A stretch of 64,000 bases of DNA from contig CALSFV010000316.1 in assembly GCA_943737045.1 (NCBI GenBank), positions 124,001 to 188,000 of the forward strand. The letters are read 5' to 3'. Both the position numbers and the translations under genes were made by a program. This document shows positions 33,394 to 44,940 of this stretch, piece by piece. This stretch comes from Parapristionchus giblindavisi (lineage: Eukaryota > Nematoda > Chromadorea > Rhabditida > Diplogasteridae). Position 1 is the first letter of the stretch, and every line of letters starts with the position of its first letter. The notes beneath the pieces were generated by a model. The model saw nothing but the letters and a program-made list of their open reading frames with translations. It had not been told where the DNA came from and ran no database searches.

Positions 33394-36300
33394 TCAGTGA
33401 GTTGAATTTTGATTGTTATAGCTATGAATAACATTCTCATAAAAGAATTTCGAAAAATATGCAATTGAGCTAGTTAAGAGAAAACATGTAATATAGGCTA
33501 CATTTTGTCGATCGATTGGAATATTGAAGTGAATGTTGAATCTCTCCGCAATCGAACCAGTATTCTCGTTCTTGTCAGTGTTCTTGAAATAAAATATATA
33601 AATATCCAATATAAAGCAACGTCATAAACGCCGAATTCTACCATTCATATTTGGCAGACGTACACCATAGGGTACATTGTTAGTTAACTTATTTAATCAA
33701 AAAAATATATTTAAAGGGCATGCATACTTATTCTTGTACGTCTACCAATAATACTAATTTAATAGAGATATATTGACTGAATCTTATTATTACTAGTATT
33801 GATACAGTTCTCCTTGTTATATTACTATCATTGCCTTCCTATTATTATTATTTTTGTATTCCCAAATCCCTTTCCACTTGTGCCTCTAGATCTCTGTCCA
33901 CGTGGAACTCCCTTACCCAAGAGCTTGTCTCTTCCCCTCCCCATATATTCCGTGCAGGGATACTAAATTTGCCCCCTCACAATATTATAACTCAATCTCG
34001 TATTCGTCCTTAATATCATTGTTCAGCTAAAGCTGCCACTCCCCAACCGAAATCGCTTAAGCGACGGAACTCCATCACTCCCTTATTGCTTCATTCATTC
34101 ATTATTCTTGATTTTAACTGATGGATAAAGAAATAAATAAATAAATAAATAATATATCTACAGAATACAGTAATCTACCGTACCTCCAGAAGACTGGAAA
34201 CGAGCAGTTGATTGAAATTCTTCACCTCACGGTGATTCATATCCAATGGTTTGTCCGGCATAAGGAAACAGCTCATAGCGATCTATAATCAATCAATAAT
34301 CATCAACGAATCAATAGATCTAGCTTGTTATGTATGATCTTTGAACAGAGAAGCGACTGACTACAGTGAGCTCATTCATTTTGTCTGTCCGGTCTCCTCG
34401 CCTCATTTCACAAATTAATTTCCTCACTTTTTGTCCCATTTATTCAATGTAAAATAAATAAAATAAAAGAGATAGAATGTGAAATAATGCGGAATTGTCG
34501 CTAGCGGCGAGACGCATCCGGGTTAGCCAAAATTCATTTAAAAAAATGAAAACTATTTTTTTTATCATCATTCATTCATTTATCATCATTCATCATCATT
34601 GAGCGGCCGGTCTAGATTTTGCTCTGTAGTTTTTCGACTTTCTCCGTCGTCTCATCCATCTACTACCTCGTTTTACTCGGTCGCTGGGGGTCACCAGCAG
34701 GGAGGTTTGCTAATACCCCCCTCACGAGGTATACAACTATTATTATCATGTCTTCTGGTCTCAATATGGTCTCACAAGAGTCATTCAATGAGTTGATATC
34801 GCTCTTGAAAGTAGTCTTGCCCATCCTTAATCGAATTGATCAGCACCTCCAATCTGTTCCTTCTGCTCCATTATCATCTACTGCTCTTTCCTCACCATCT
34901 ACTCTTATATCATCACTTAAATCGATCGCTAGTGTTGTCACCCCTTCTTCCACGTGCACGTCACCCCAATTAACATATGCAGATCTCGTTAAGACAATTG
35001 GAAAGGATAGTGATTCAATTGTAAAGAAGTCCAAGAAAGCAGTTATAGTAGGTATCAAAGAGAAGAACTCACCAGCAGAAACAGCTAAAGAGGATGAATT
35101 ATTGATTAACTCTATTATTCAACATACGAATAACCAGGAGCTTAAGGATTCATTGAAGAAAGGTGAAATTACTCATGAACGATATCCAGCTGAGGCTAAG
35201 CATGGTAAACGTCTAATCAAGCTATCCCTACCCAGTAACCGACTGCGAGATGATCTATTGGATATCATACGAAGGAATGTGTCAAAGCCGGAATGTATCT
35301 CGAAGCATAAGGGAGCTTTCATTCGTCGGGATTTGATGCCATTGGAACTTGCTCAGGAAAGATTGGCCAGGCAGGAAGCTCGTCGTCTCAACATAATTGC
35401 TGGTTGTCTCCGTTATGGTGTCCGTGATGATAAGCTTATAAAGTTCAAGTCGGAACGTCCTCTTCCTCCTTCATATACCAATCCATCTAGAGACCATGAG
35501 ACCAAAGATCAAAAAACAATGAACCATACTGCCGATACAATAATCTCAGGTTCTACTTCTGCTGATACTTCCGCTCCTCATCCTGATGTAGCTAATGCCG
35601 CTGGCTCTTCCGCTCCTAATGTCACCATTCGAAGACCCAAAGATGCCCCATCTCAATCTTCTGTATCAGGTTAGGCCGGTGGCAGTGTTAACTTTTCCCC
35701 TGCACGTCCCCCATCTATTCTCTCTTTACCCTTCCCCCCTAATAATAATGATATGAATCGCATTTCTTGTTTTTATGCTAATTCACGTAGTTTAAGATCA
35801 AAGATAAGCTTTCTCTCTTTCCTACTTGACTCATTTCTTTTTCATATTCTTGCTTTCTCTGAGTCCTGGTTAGATCATGATGATAATGATTGTATGTTTA
35901 TTGGTAGATCACCAGATTACAGTATATTCCGCACTGATAGGCCTCGTATTCCCTCCCAAGGTAGAGGCGGTGGTGTTTGTCTTTTTATTCGTTCCTCTCT
36001 CACACCAATTCTTCATAAGTCTCTCACTATTCCTGGTTTTGAGATTATCTCTGTTGATATACACCCTTCACCAACCTCTCATCTCCATCATAATAAGATT
36101 AGACTAATTCTTGTATATCGTGCCCCAAACTCGCCTATATCCTCCAATATACCATTTATTGATTTATTAATCCAATGTACAAATTGTCCCCATCCTTCAG
36201 TTCTCCTTGGTGATTTTAATTATCCCAATATTGATTGGCCTTCTTTGACGTCTCAACCCTTCAATAATTTCCTTGATTTCGCTATAGACCATCATTTTCA

Positions 36301-39300
36301 CCAATTCGTTTCTTTTCCTACCAGAGTCAATCATGTCCTTGATTTGGTCCTGTCCAATTTTCCCATAATAAGTTCCACTAAAGCAAGTTATCCAATTAGT
36401 GATCACACTAGTATTTCTTTCTCTATATCATCTCCACCACCTATACGTCACGTACCCCCTCCTATTAGACAGTATCATCTAGCCAACTGGCAAGCCATCA
36501 ACGATTCTATTTTCATGCACAATTGGACCTTTGCCCTTTCTAATCTACCTGTTAATGAGTCATACGAATATTTTGTTTGCTTTATTAATAATTTATTAGA
36601 TGAATTTGTCCCTATTAAGTGTATACAGCCTACTTCTAAATATCCCCGTTCACTTCGTATATTGTATTCTAAATTACAAAGATATCATACAGTCGCCCCT
36701 AATTCCACCCTAACGACCAATATTAGAAACAAGTTTAATAGATCTCTTCGTCAATTTGAATGTGATTTAGAGCTCAAAGCTATCCACTCTCCCAATACTA
36801 AGTCATTCTATAATTTATGCAAAAGTCGTCTCAAATCTTCTAACTCTGATGTTTCTGGTGTTGTCGATTTAAATAGTAATTTATTGTTAAATAGTCAAGC
36901 TAAGGCAAATGCTTTCTGTGAATATTTTACCAGTGTTCAGACCCCTCCCCAATTGTCCCCACTCCCTGAACTAATTCAGGAAACATATTCATTTGATCTA
37001 CCCTATATAAGCCCAGCACAAATCTTGTCCGCAATATCTAACTTAGTTCCCAAGAATAATACCTCTCCTGATGCCATACCTAATCTTGTATATCTTAGGT
37101 GTAAGACCTCCATTGTTGTTCCTCTCACAATTATATTTAATCAGTCTCTTACTACGTCTACTGTTCCCCTTGCTTGGAAAACCGCTATTGTTAAGCCGAT
37201 TCCCAAGAAACCTAGAAATAATAATATCAGTAATTATAGACCTATTTCATTAACGGCCACATCATCAAAAATCTTTGAAAAAATTTTAATTGATTGTATT
37301 GTGTCTTACCTTGATGACCACGATATTCTTGATACCCGTCAGGCTGGTTTTCGTAACAATCGCTCTACCACAACCCAACTAGTTGAAACTTATTCTAATT
37401 ATCTATCTCAATTCTCTAAAGGATCCTCTATTGATTCCATATATTTTGATTATGCAAAGGCGTTTGATAGTATTGATCATCGATTATTGTTGTATAAACT
37501 TTCCAAAATAGGTATTTCCGATCATATTGTTGCTTGGTTTAGATCCTATTTGTTCGGCCGTACACAGTCCACTTTCATTGATAATGTTTTCTCTCTCCCT
37601 GCCCCAATTATCTCAGGAGTTCCTCAAGGTTCTAGTATTGGTCCTCTCCTATTTATATTGTATCTGAATGACATTCAATCAATTATCCCTCCTCATATCA
37701 ATCATGGTATTTTCGCTGATGATATTAAGATATATGCCCCTGTCCCCTCCTCTTCTGCAGACATTCAATATACTATTGACCAAATTTCTGAATGGAGCAA
37801 ATTGTGGAACATGACCCTTTCCCCTACCAAATGTACTGTAATGCATTTTGGGCCTCTTAAGAATAGAACCACTTATTTTCTTGACGGTTATGCTTTATCC
37901 CCTTCTCCTATTGTTAAAGACTTAGGTATTCACATGACCCCTAATCTTAAGTTTAATGATCACATCACCATTATTGCTAATAGAGCCAGACAAAGAGCAA
38001 ATATTCTTTTCAAGACCATTTATTCTAATTCCAAAGAAATCTTCCTAAAAGCTTATTGTGTTTATGTTAGACCCCTACTTGAATCATCTACTGTTGTATT
38101 TAATCCCACCTCAAAGCACCTTACCAACTGTCTTGAAGATGTACAGAGAAATTATACCAAAAGAATGTTAGCTAAATGTCGTTTACCTTCTTCTTCTTAT
38201 AATGATAGACTAGCGTATTTAAACCTCGAAACCCTTGAATATAGAAGAGCTATTTATGATATTCAATTTATTCATAATACTATACATAACTTTAATTTGT
38301 TTGATTCATCCAATCTCCTTTCTGTTTTTCCCTCACAATACAACCGTCTTTCTCATCCATATCGTATTATTCTCCCTTATAGGATTTCTACTACCCATAC
38401 TACATGTGCTTCTAGAAGTATAGACTGTTGGAATTCACTCCCATCAGAATTAGTTCTTTCGTCCCCTAAACCCTTCCGTGCAGGGTTATCAAATCTCCCC
38501 TCCACCCTCATCATTAGTGACTCTCGAATTCGCCCCTAAACCCCATCCTTTACAAACTGCCACCGAGCCAAAACCGAAATCGCCTTATGCGACGGAAATC
38601 CATCTATCCCTCTTCTGTGTACACATCACCCTATATTATATATATTTGATGGAATAAAGAATAAATAAATAAATAAATAAAAAACTATTCGGCAAAATTT
38701 ACAAAATTTTGCGTCGGACCTTCGCTTTAACTCATCAATAAAGATCGTATTACCGTACCTTTTCATGGTCTGACCGAGAAGGGTCTGATACAATTAAAAT
38801 CATATCTCGAAGCGATTCTTGCATCCCCTGAATCGTTTGAAACGATGGAAGAGATAACGTTCCCGTGAAAGAAGGCGCGCAAACATAGCTGCAAAGGGAA
38901 TATATAATATGAAATCGAATATAAACTATACATTTTTTTAAATAATATACATTTGAGAAGACAAAATATTGATGATGGTAAAATATATGAATAAATAAAT
39001 AAATATATATATATATATATATAATTGACTGACAGGCCTAATAGTTTGTCGCTTAATCCACTTCTATCAATAAGTTTTGCATGGATCTGGTCATCGATCG
39101 GAAAGGCCTTAATACAATCGAATTAATAATCAATTAATCCAATATAATAAATATGTTTTTATTGTAGCACTTTTAAAGGTTCTTTCTCACCCCGCAAAAA
39201 TTATTGCCTTTCTTTGCTAGAGTGACTACGTGTATTTTTACAACTGTATTTTTATATTTTTTTAATTAAAAAAAGAATAAACTAACCTTTCCCTTGACAG

Positions 39301-39845
39301 TCATGTCGAGTACATCATGCACATGGATTTCATCGCCTGAGGCTAGACCATAGATGAAGCCGACCTCCTATAACTTTCGATTGTATACATTCATGATATG
39401 TTGTCATCCATTGTAAAGATTTTGTTCCCTTATTTCTCCATGTTTCCCACAGCTTGAATAATGTAAAATGTATACCGCTTAATGAGCCATAACTCCTATA
39501 ACATAAGCCATAAAATGAGCCATAAGAGGAAGATAATAAGCGTATTCTTACTTCATTGGGGGATCCATCAAGTCCATGAGACAATATTTTGTGGAGCGCT
39601 TGTTGAGAGATACAGACCTTTTCAGGAATCACATTGCAATCAATACGAGGACTAGAGAAGAGCTGAAGAATGATATTATTGAACTAAAAAGTGATAACCA
39701 CATCTCTTTTAGTAATAAAAATATCAGCTCTGTATTAAAGGGAGCGTGGCCTCTCTCAATGGTCTCTTCGACGTGCAATGCTTTCTCGTTGTTAGGGAAC
39801 AGAGAAATAGTGTGGGCAATGAAGAGGGCATTGTGTGAGGTAAAG
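33394..39845 (-). CDS. MPN-like (metal-site-less) membrane protein, copy C
   Basis: Exons, N- to C-terminus: 39845-39702, 39651-39552, 39367-39287, 39107-39034, 38888-38759, 34282-34184, 33582-33394 (TGA). Phases agree. Residues read VCISQQALHKILSHGLDG, PNE-EVGFIYGLASGDEIHV, DVLDMTVKGK, LLGLYVCAPSFTGTLSLPS, ILIVSDPSR, KVRIAMSCFLM, then ITCFLLTSSIAYFSKFF as a C-terminal TM. The order matches an MPN domain of Rpn11/CSN5 type (helix 1, EVMGLMLG, VVGWYHSHP, SxxD, DP, K-V strand). The HxHP motif is VCAP, and the aligned Asp of SxxD is Ser, so a zinc-dependent isopeptidase activity is not expected. The upstream start is not identified: the first exon listed begins in mid-codon. A full LINE sits in intron 34,283-38,758, and a LINE fragment in intron 33,583-34,183. 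Family assignment by eye; function unknown. Confidence 0.65.
33853..34152 (+). mobile_element. LINE 3'-end fragment in MPN copy C last intron
   Basis: A plus-strand remnant: C-terminal frame [19 protein letters not shown], a 3' UTR with ACCGAAATCGCTTAAGCGAC, and a (AAAT)n tail. It is inserted in TATTATTATTAT; copy A has the empty site (CCTATTATTATTATAATATATC near 49,135). Closest relative: 6609-6930. Confidence 0.75.
34748..35674 (+). CDS. LINE ORF1 protein
   Basis: 308 aa starting MSSGLNMVSQESFNEL. A Ser/Pro/Thr-rich stretch (about 40-80) precedes a basic/charged central part. That part includes YPAEAKHGKRLIKLSLPS, an RRM-like strand pattern, and AFIRRDLMPLELAQERLARQ, a block that resembles the RRDLT region of many LINE ORF1 RNA-binding proteins. 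No CCHC zinc knuckle is seen. The upstream in-frame sequence back to 34619 has no ATG, so the first ATG at 34748 is chosen. It would bind element RNA to form the transposition particle. Confidence 0.75.
   Translation: MSSGLNMVSQESFNELISLLKVVLPILNRIDQHLQSVPSAPLSSTALSSPSTLISSLKSIASVVTPSSTCTSPQLTYADLVKTIGKDSDSIVKKSKKAVIVGIKEKNSPAETAKEDELLINSIIQHTNNQELKDSLKKGEITHERYPAEAKHGKRLIKLSLPSNRLRDDLLDIIRRNVSKPECISKHKGAFIRRDLMPLELAQERLARQEARRLNIIAGCLRYGVRDDKLIKFKSERPLPPSYTNPSRDHETKDQKTMNHTADTIISGSTSADTSAPHPDVANAAGSSAPNVTIRRPKDAPSQSSVSG
35753..38539 (+). CDS. LINE ORF2: endonuclease-reverse transcriptase
   Basis: 928 aa, uninterrupted. N-terminal apurinic-type endonuclease: SESWLDHDDND (about 36), VYRAPNSP (about 122), LLGDFNYPNIDW (about 150) and SDHTSISF (about 215) give the expected E, D/N and SDH catalytic residues. 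Reverse transcriptase: NYRPISLTATSSKIFEKI (about 494), FDYAKAFDSIDH (about 564, motif A), SGVPQGSSIGPLLFILYLND (about 620), catalytic FADDIKIY (about 653) and VKDLGIHM. It ends without RNase H. Architecture and motif spelling fit the Jockey/CR1 group. It begins 78 bp after the ORF1 stop. Confidence 0.9.
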   Translation: MNRISCFYANSRSLRSKISFLSFLLDSFLFHILAFSESWLDHDDNDCMFIGRSPDYSIFRTDRPRIPSQGRGGGVCLFIRSSLTPILHKSLTIPGFEIISVDIHPSPTSHLHHNKIRLILVYRAPNSPISSNIPFIDLLIQCTNCPHPSVLLGDFNYPNIDWPSLTSQPFNNFLDFAIDHHFHQFVSFPTRVNHVLDLVLSNFPIISSTKASYPISDHTSISFSISSPPPIRHVPPPIRQYHLANWQAINDSIFMHNWTFALSNLPVNESYEYFVCFINNLLDEFVPIKCIQPTSKYPRSLRILYSKLQRYHTVAPNSTLTTNIRNKFNRSLRQFECDLELKAIHSPNTKSFYNLCKSRLKSSNSDVSGVVDLNSNLLLNSQAKANAFCEYFTSVQTPPQLSPLPELIQETYSFDLPYISPAQILSAISNLVPKNNTSPDAIPNLVYLRCKTSIVVPLTIIFNQSLTTSTVPLAWKTAIVKPIPKKPRNNNISNYRPISLTATSSKIFEKILIDCIVSYLDDHDILDTRQAGFRNNRSTTTQLVETYSNYLSQFSKGSSIDSIYFDYAKAFDSIDHRLLLYKLSKIGISDHIVAWFRSYLFGRTQSTFIDNVFSLPAPIISGVPQGSSIGPLLFILYLNDIQSIIPPHINHGIFADDIKIYAPVPSSSADIQYTIDQISEWSKLWNMTLSPTKCTVMHFGPLKNRTTYFLDGYALSPSPIVKDLGIHMTPNLKFNDHITIIANRARQRANILFKTIYSNSKEIFLKAYCVYVRPLLESSTVVFNPTSKHLTNCLEDVQRNYTKRMLAKCRLPSSSYNDRLAYLNLETLEYRRAIYDIQFIHNTIHNFNLFDSSNLLSVFPSQYNRLSHPYRIILPYRISTTHTTCASRSIDCWNSLPSELVLSSPKPFRAGLSNLPSTLIISDSRIRP
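39003..39023. repeat. (AT)n next to MPN copy C splice donor
   Basis: About ten AT units immediately downstream (minus strand) of the exon 39034-39107 donor. The same position carries much longer (AT)n tracts in copies B and A. Confidence 0.85.
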
Positions 39846-39955
39846 CTCCCTTTAATGGTATTTTACTTTTATCATCATTAAGTTTTTCAACGTCATAAAC
39901 GCCGAATTCTACCATTCATATTTGGCAGACGTAGCGGCCGAAACACGATAGGGCA

Positions 39956-41978
39956 TACACTCAGAAAATAAATGTGTAAAAAATCTATGCTGCTTTTTGA
40001 TATGTTCTATTGAACACATCAGATTGTTCTATTGAATACCCCCATGTGCTCCAATTTACACCTTTTCCCAATTTACACCCCAAAAGGTGTTAATTAGAAC
40101 ACATTGGGCATTACAGTTTCACCCGGAACACCTATGGGTGTTCATATTAAGAGAGATGATCGTTAAGACTCGACCACCCCCGGACACGTGCGCTAGCAAT
40201 GGGAACTGGGGGTCCATACTTGGGTGTTAGGAGTGTCACCGGCCCTTATTACACAAAACAGGAAAAATTTCCTGTTTGTGCCCTCAGGCCATTAGAAAAA
40301 TTAATTTAAATGCAAAAATGTTTAAAAATCATAATTTCTCAAATTGTTGAGATAAATTCCAAATATCGTTTGCGATGCGTCTAGGGTGACCATCTTGCCG
40401 AAATTTTCGCTCGAATTTTCTTCATCGATGGTTTTCCCCAATAAATGTATTTTCCAAACGTATTTTCCAAACGTTTGGTGCGGAATTGTGGTCTACACAT
40501 AGTTTCGAGGTGAGACTAGTCAAATGACACAAGAAGTCCATCACTTGGATCGATTTGAAAATTTCGATTTTCATGACCAATGGTCATGGTCGAAAATTTC
40601 AAAATTTCTCAAGTTTGAAATGTTTTCATTTATGTGGCTTATTGTGAAGTACTAATGATGTGAATAATATTCAGCCAATGCTCAATGGCTGATCTATCCT
40701 TTCAACCATTTTTTTTGAAAATTTCAATTCTGATTGCGTGCGAAAAATCAGAATTGTGTTTGAATCAGTTTCCAACTTCCTTTCTGTAACATGCTGTCAT
40801 AGTACTTTACAATGTACATAATCAATATGAAAATCGTTAATTTTCGAAAATTCATATTTTTTGTCATGACCCCGGGGTCATGGAAATCGATTTTTCGAAA
40901 GTGAACCGAATACCGGGATTTCAGTTCTGCTATGTTTACTCATCATGAAACTTTATATTATCATTGTCATTTGCTCATTGTCGCAGCATTCGAGTCGAAA
41001 AACTGCAATATTTCAAAAATTTACCGTGAAAGTAGGCTCTCAAATTTAATTTTCTGAATTTTCGAAAATAAATAATTTTCATATTGATTATATACATTGT
41101 AAAGTACTATTACAGAATGTTACAGAAATCAAGTTGGAAACTGATTCAAACACAATTATGATTTTTGACACGCAATCAGAAAGAAAATTTTCGAAAAATG
41201 GTTGAAAGGAGGGAACAGCCATTGAGCATTGGCTGAATATTATTCACATCATTAGTACTTCACAAGAAGCCACAGAAATGAAAACATTTCAAACTTGAGA
41301 AATTTTGAAATTTTCGACCATGACCGGGGTCGTGAAAATCGAAATTTTAAAATAGATCCAAGTGATGGACTTCTTGTGTCATTTGACTAGTCTCACCTCG
41401 AAACTATGTGTAGACCACAATTCCGCACCAATCGTTTGGAAAATACGTTTGGAAAATACATTTGTTCGGGAAAACCATCGATGACGGAAATTCGAGCGAA
41501 AATTTCGGCAAGATGGTCTAACGGGAAGAACCCGGTTTTAAGTGAAATCAATGCAGAATTGCCTAGGCTACAATACCTGGTCGGAAATCTTTGCAGCAAT
41601 CTACAACAAGCGATAATTTGTCCGAAAAAACAAAAATTTTAAGTCAAAAAATTGGTTTAGGAATCAACGCACATTCGATGCTAATAGTGAATTAGCAAGC
41701 TCTGTGCACCCTAGACGCATCGCAAATGATATTTGGAATTTATCTCAACAATTTGAGAAATTATGATTTTTAATCGTTTTTGCACTTAATTAATTTTTCT
41801 AATAGCCTGAGGGCACAAACAGGAAATTTCTCCTGTTTTGTGTAATAAGGGCCGGTGACACTCCTAACACCCAAGTATGGACCCCCAGTTCCCATTGCTA
41901 GCGCACGTGTCCGGGGGTGGTCGAATATGATCGAGTCTTAGGGAACATGCCTCTTAACACTTCATTTTTCTGAGTGTA
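39956..41978. mobile_element. 2.0-kb foldback element (TACACTCAGAAAA ends)
   Basis: The terminal inverted repeats TACACTCAGAAAA start arms of about 800-900 bp, near identical over long stretches (for example CACGTGTCCGGGGGTGGTCG and complement), with a short centre near 41,000. It is inserted between GGG(C/T)A and TTGTTAG; empty homologous sites read CATAGGGTACATTGTTAGTT at about 33,668 and 48,963. No transposase is seen; paired frames on the two arms are mirror copies. It lies just beyond the 3' end of MPN copy B. Confidence 0.8.
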
Positions 41979-42183
41979 TTGTTAGTTAACTTATTTAATA
42001 AAAAATTATATTTAAATTGCACGCATACTTATTCTTGTACATCTACCAATAATATTAATTTAATAGATATATTGATTGAATCTTATTGTTACTAGTATTG
42101 ATACAGTTCCCCTTGTTGTATTACTATCATGGCCTTCTTCTTATTATTATAATACATCTACAGAATACAGTAATCTACCGTAC

Positions 42184-42801
42184 CTCCAGAGTGAGATTGC
42201 AAACGGGCATAAGGCAGAAATTGCTCAGTTCCCGGTTATTGACGTCCAAATGCGTCCTCGGTATACGGTATGCGCTGACCATTACCTATAATCAATCAAT
42301 AATCATCAACAAATCAATAGATCTAGCTTATTATGATCTTTGAACAGAGAAGCGACTGAATACCGTGAGCGCATTCCTTTAGTCTCTCCGATCTCCTCGC
42401 CTCATTTCACAAATTAATTTCCTCACTTTTTGTCGCATTTATTATATGTAAAATAAATAAAATAAAAGAGAGAGTGAAAATTCATTAAAAAAATGAAAAC
42501 TATTCAGCAAAATTCACTCAAAATTGAAAATTTTGCGTCGGACCTTTACTTTAACTTATCAATAAAGATTGTATTACCGTACCGTTCCAAATCCTGAGCG
42601 TGTTGGATCCATAAGTACGACTACCATATCTTCATTTATATCCATTAAACCCATTATGGTTCGACATGCTGGTCTTGATAAAACGCCATCGAATTGAGGA
42701 GTAGAGAAATATCTGCAAAGGGAATATATAATATGAAATCGAATATAAACTATACATTTAAATAATATACATTTGAGAAACAAAATATTGATGAAGGTAA
42801 A

Positions 42802-42871
<70 letters not shown>

Positions 42872-43585
42872 GACTGACACTCCAATAAACTTGTAACAGA
42901 GGCTGATCTCGGATAGAAGATGACCGTGAGATACCGCGTCAATTGGATAAGCCTTAATACAATCGAATTTATAATCGATTAATCCAATATAATAAATACA
43001 AACTACGTGTATTTTAATAACTTATAATTTTTTTAATTAAAAAATAGAATAAACTAACCCTTCCCTTACAAGTCATTGCAAGAACAGCATATACATGAAG
43101 TGCATCACCTGCGGCTTCACCGTACATGAATCCTACCTCCTATAACTTTCGATTGTACGCATTCATGAGATGTTGTCATCCATTATAAAGATTTTGTTCC
43201 CTTTTTTCTCCATGTTCCCCATAGCTTGAATAATGTAAAATGTATACAGCTTTAGAGCCATACGAGGAAGATAATAAGCGTAATCATAGTACTTCATTAG
43301 GACCTCCTTCCACTCCATGATTCAACATGTTCCGGAGCGCTAATTGGGTGATGCAGACCTTTTCCGGTATCATATTGCAATCAATACGAGGACTAGAGCA
43401 GAGCTGAGGAATGATATTAGTGAACGAAAAGGTGATAACCACATCTCTTTTAGTAATAAAAATATCAGCTCTGTATTAAAGGGAGCGTGACCTCTCTCAA
43501 TGGTCTCTTCGATGCGCAATACTTTCTCGTTGTTAGGGAACGGAGAAATAGTGTGCGCAATGAAGAGGGCATTGAGTGATGTAAC
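42184..43585 (-). pseudogene. MPN-like gene, copy B, lacking its C-terminal membrane exon
   Basis: Exons, N- to C-terminus: 43585-43443, 43392-43293, 43139-43059, 42952-42879, 42712-42583, 42285-42184. Frames are open and phases match copy C: VCITQLALRNMLNHGVEGGP, EVGFMYGEAAGDALHVYAVL, FIGVYFSTPQFDGVLSRPAC, MVVVLMDPTRSGFGTV. The JAMM HxHP position is FSTP, and the Asp of SxxD aligns with Ala. The last exon with the TM segment is missing. After the final exon the sequence runs through a foldback element and then directly into the first exon region of copy C (junction near 39,880-39,890), as if a deletion joined B to C. At the 5' side, homology stops near 43,665, where an unrelated duplicated block starts. 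Probably a degenerating or truncated paralogue. Confidence 0.65.
42807..42869. repeat. (AT)n next to MPN copy B splice donor
   Basis: About 31 AT units, 10 bp from the donor of exon 42879-42952. Confidence 0.9.
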
Positions 43586-43665
43586 CTCCCTTTAATGGTA
43601 TTTTACTTTTATCAACATTGTGTTTTGGGAAAGTAATAGTGATACTCACATTACGAAGTTTGACT

Positions 43666-44400
43666 CCAAATCACTTCATTAGATCCTTCAGTGTCACGGA
43701 AACATAGAGAACAAGCCGGGCTCGCGTTGCGGTCGCGTCGCGAAAAGTTGGCTAATTGTCAAATGTTTGTGTGCTTTGACTCCTACCACGAAAACCCTTG
43801 AAATTAAGCTAAAGTATATGGAATATTTTTTTACTTTCGTGGCCGGCCCCTGGAAAATGTCATACGGTATGCTTTTCGTGCGTGTTCCTTGTGTCTCGTA
43901 GCGATTGTTAGCAAGGCTGTGCGGCATGGCCATGCCGGTTTTTTCATGCCGTTCATGCCGTGCCGAAAACGGAATGAAATTTTAAAATATTTTCGGCATA
44001 AGCCTGCAGTTATATCACAAAATTTGAGTGTTTTTCAATATCAAAAGAACACAAATAAGATTATTTTCAGGAGGTTTCCAGCTTTTTTTACTTAAGCTGT
44101 ACTGCAACTAACTCTTTACAAATGATTAACATATCTTTCGAAAAGCTTTTTTGATGTTTCTCTTATAAAACTTTAAAATTTTGATAAATAGCAGAACAAT
44201 AACGAATTGGACACTTATGCGAATATGCCGTTTTGCCGTTTGCCGAAAATATTCTCATGCCGCACAGCCCTGTTCCTAAGGTCTGAAAATCGATGTTGAA
44301 AATCAATATGAAAAAGGCAATTGCATGGGAATTGAAATGGCACCGATACCTCATCATTTTATTTTCGATCAAACTATATTTATATCATCTTTATTCATAA
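43666..44400. repeat. Duplicated block, copy 1 (partner 59185-59965)
   Basis: Near-identical to 59185-59965, starting CATTAGATCCTTCAGTGTCA. It contains a hAT-like MITE. The 79-residue minus-strand frame (MAMPHSLANNRYETQ...) crosses the MITE boundary and is present in both copies; it is not supported as a gene. Confidence 0.8.
43912..44272. mobile_element. hAT-like MITE (CAAGGCTGTGCGGCA ends)
   Basis: The left end CAAGGCTGTGCGGCATGGCC and right end GCCGCACAGCCCTG are inverted. The interior is dense in TGCCG and its complement. End sequence is typical of hAT MITEs. Flanking 8-mers are too diverged to call a duplication. Partner copy: 59421-59831. Confidence 0.65.
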
Positions 44401-44439
44401 TTTAACAACAAATGAAACAGTTAAAACGCGGTCTCTGTA

Positions 44440-44940
44440 TGAACGTCGGAATTACGCCTGAACATGGGTCCAAAGTTTCTACAAATGAAAATATTACGGA
44501 TTCGTAAAAACGTAAAATTTACTTTTTCAAAATCCGTAAATTTCCGTAAAATCCGTAAAATCTTTAAAACATCGTTGTAGATTGAAACTTCTGCATCATA
44601 ACAGCATTTATCAACGCAAAGATTAACAACAATGAAATAGCAAGCCAAAGGAAATGAAAAAAAGTGGAACTGCGCAATTAATAATTAATCGAAACTATAT
44701 CACTGGATGTTCTTATTGCACTTAGGAGAATTCAGAAATTTTCGTGAGTCGACTATTTTCAATAAGAACATAGTTACACTACTCATAGAACTGTTGTATA
44801 AGTTTTCTCGAGCAAAAAAAATTTTTTTTGTTCAATTTTCTCTTATTTTGAAGGATTTCTTTCTTTAGAATATTTTACGGAATCCGTAAAATAAATATTT
44901 TACGACCAATACCGTAAAATCCGTAAAATCACATCCCTGA
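44440..44940. mobile_element. TTTTACGG-rich element, probable hAT remnant, copy 1
   Basis: Stacked TTTTACGGATTCCGTAAAAT-type palindromes lie at both sides of an AT-rich centre, ending CACATCCCTG at the GPHR-flank boundary. The left inverted end is not clear. The second copy is at about 60915-61380. Confidence 0.5.

Larger units (their letters stand above)
34558..38680 (+). mobile_element. Apparently full-length non-LTR retrotransposon (Jockey/CR1-like)
   Basis: A 4.1-kb element with two open frames (34748-35674 and 35753-38539), a ~110-bp 3' UTR and an (AAAT)n tail. It is flanked by the 9-bp duplication AAAACTATT (34549-34557 and 38681-38689). The empty site is present in MPN copy A (ATGAAAACTATTCGGCAAAA near 49,545). 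The ~190-bp 5' UTR starts TTTTATCATCATTCATTC. The intact frames, long tail and perfect duplication indicate a young and possibly active copy. It lies antisense to MPN copy C, inside an intron. Confidence 0.9.

Noticed and set aside
34619..34747. N-terminal extension of LINE ORF1
   Set aside because: No ATG in this part; it is treated as 5' UTR.
43694..43933. 79-residue minus-strand frame (MAMPHSLANNRYETQ)
   Set aside because: It starts inside a hAT-like MITE end and is present because the block is duplicated; no homology recognised and no splice support.
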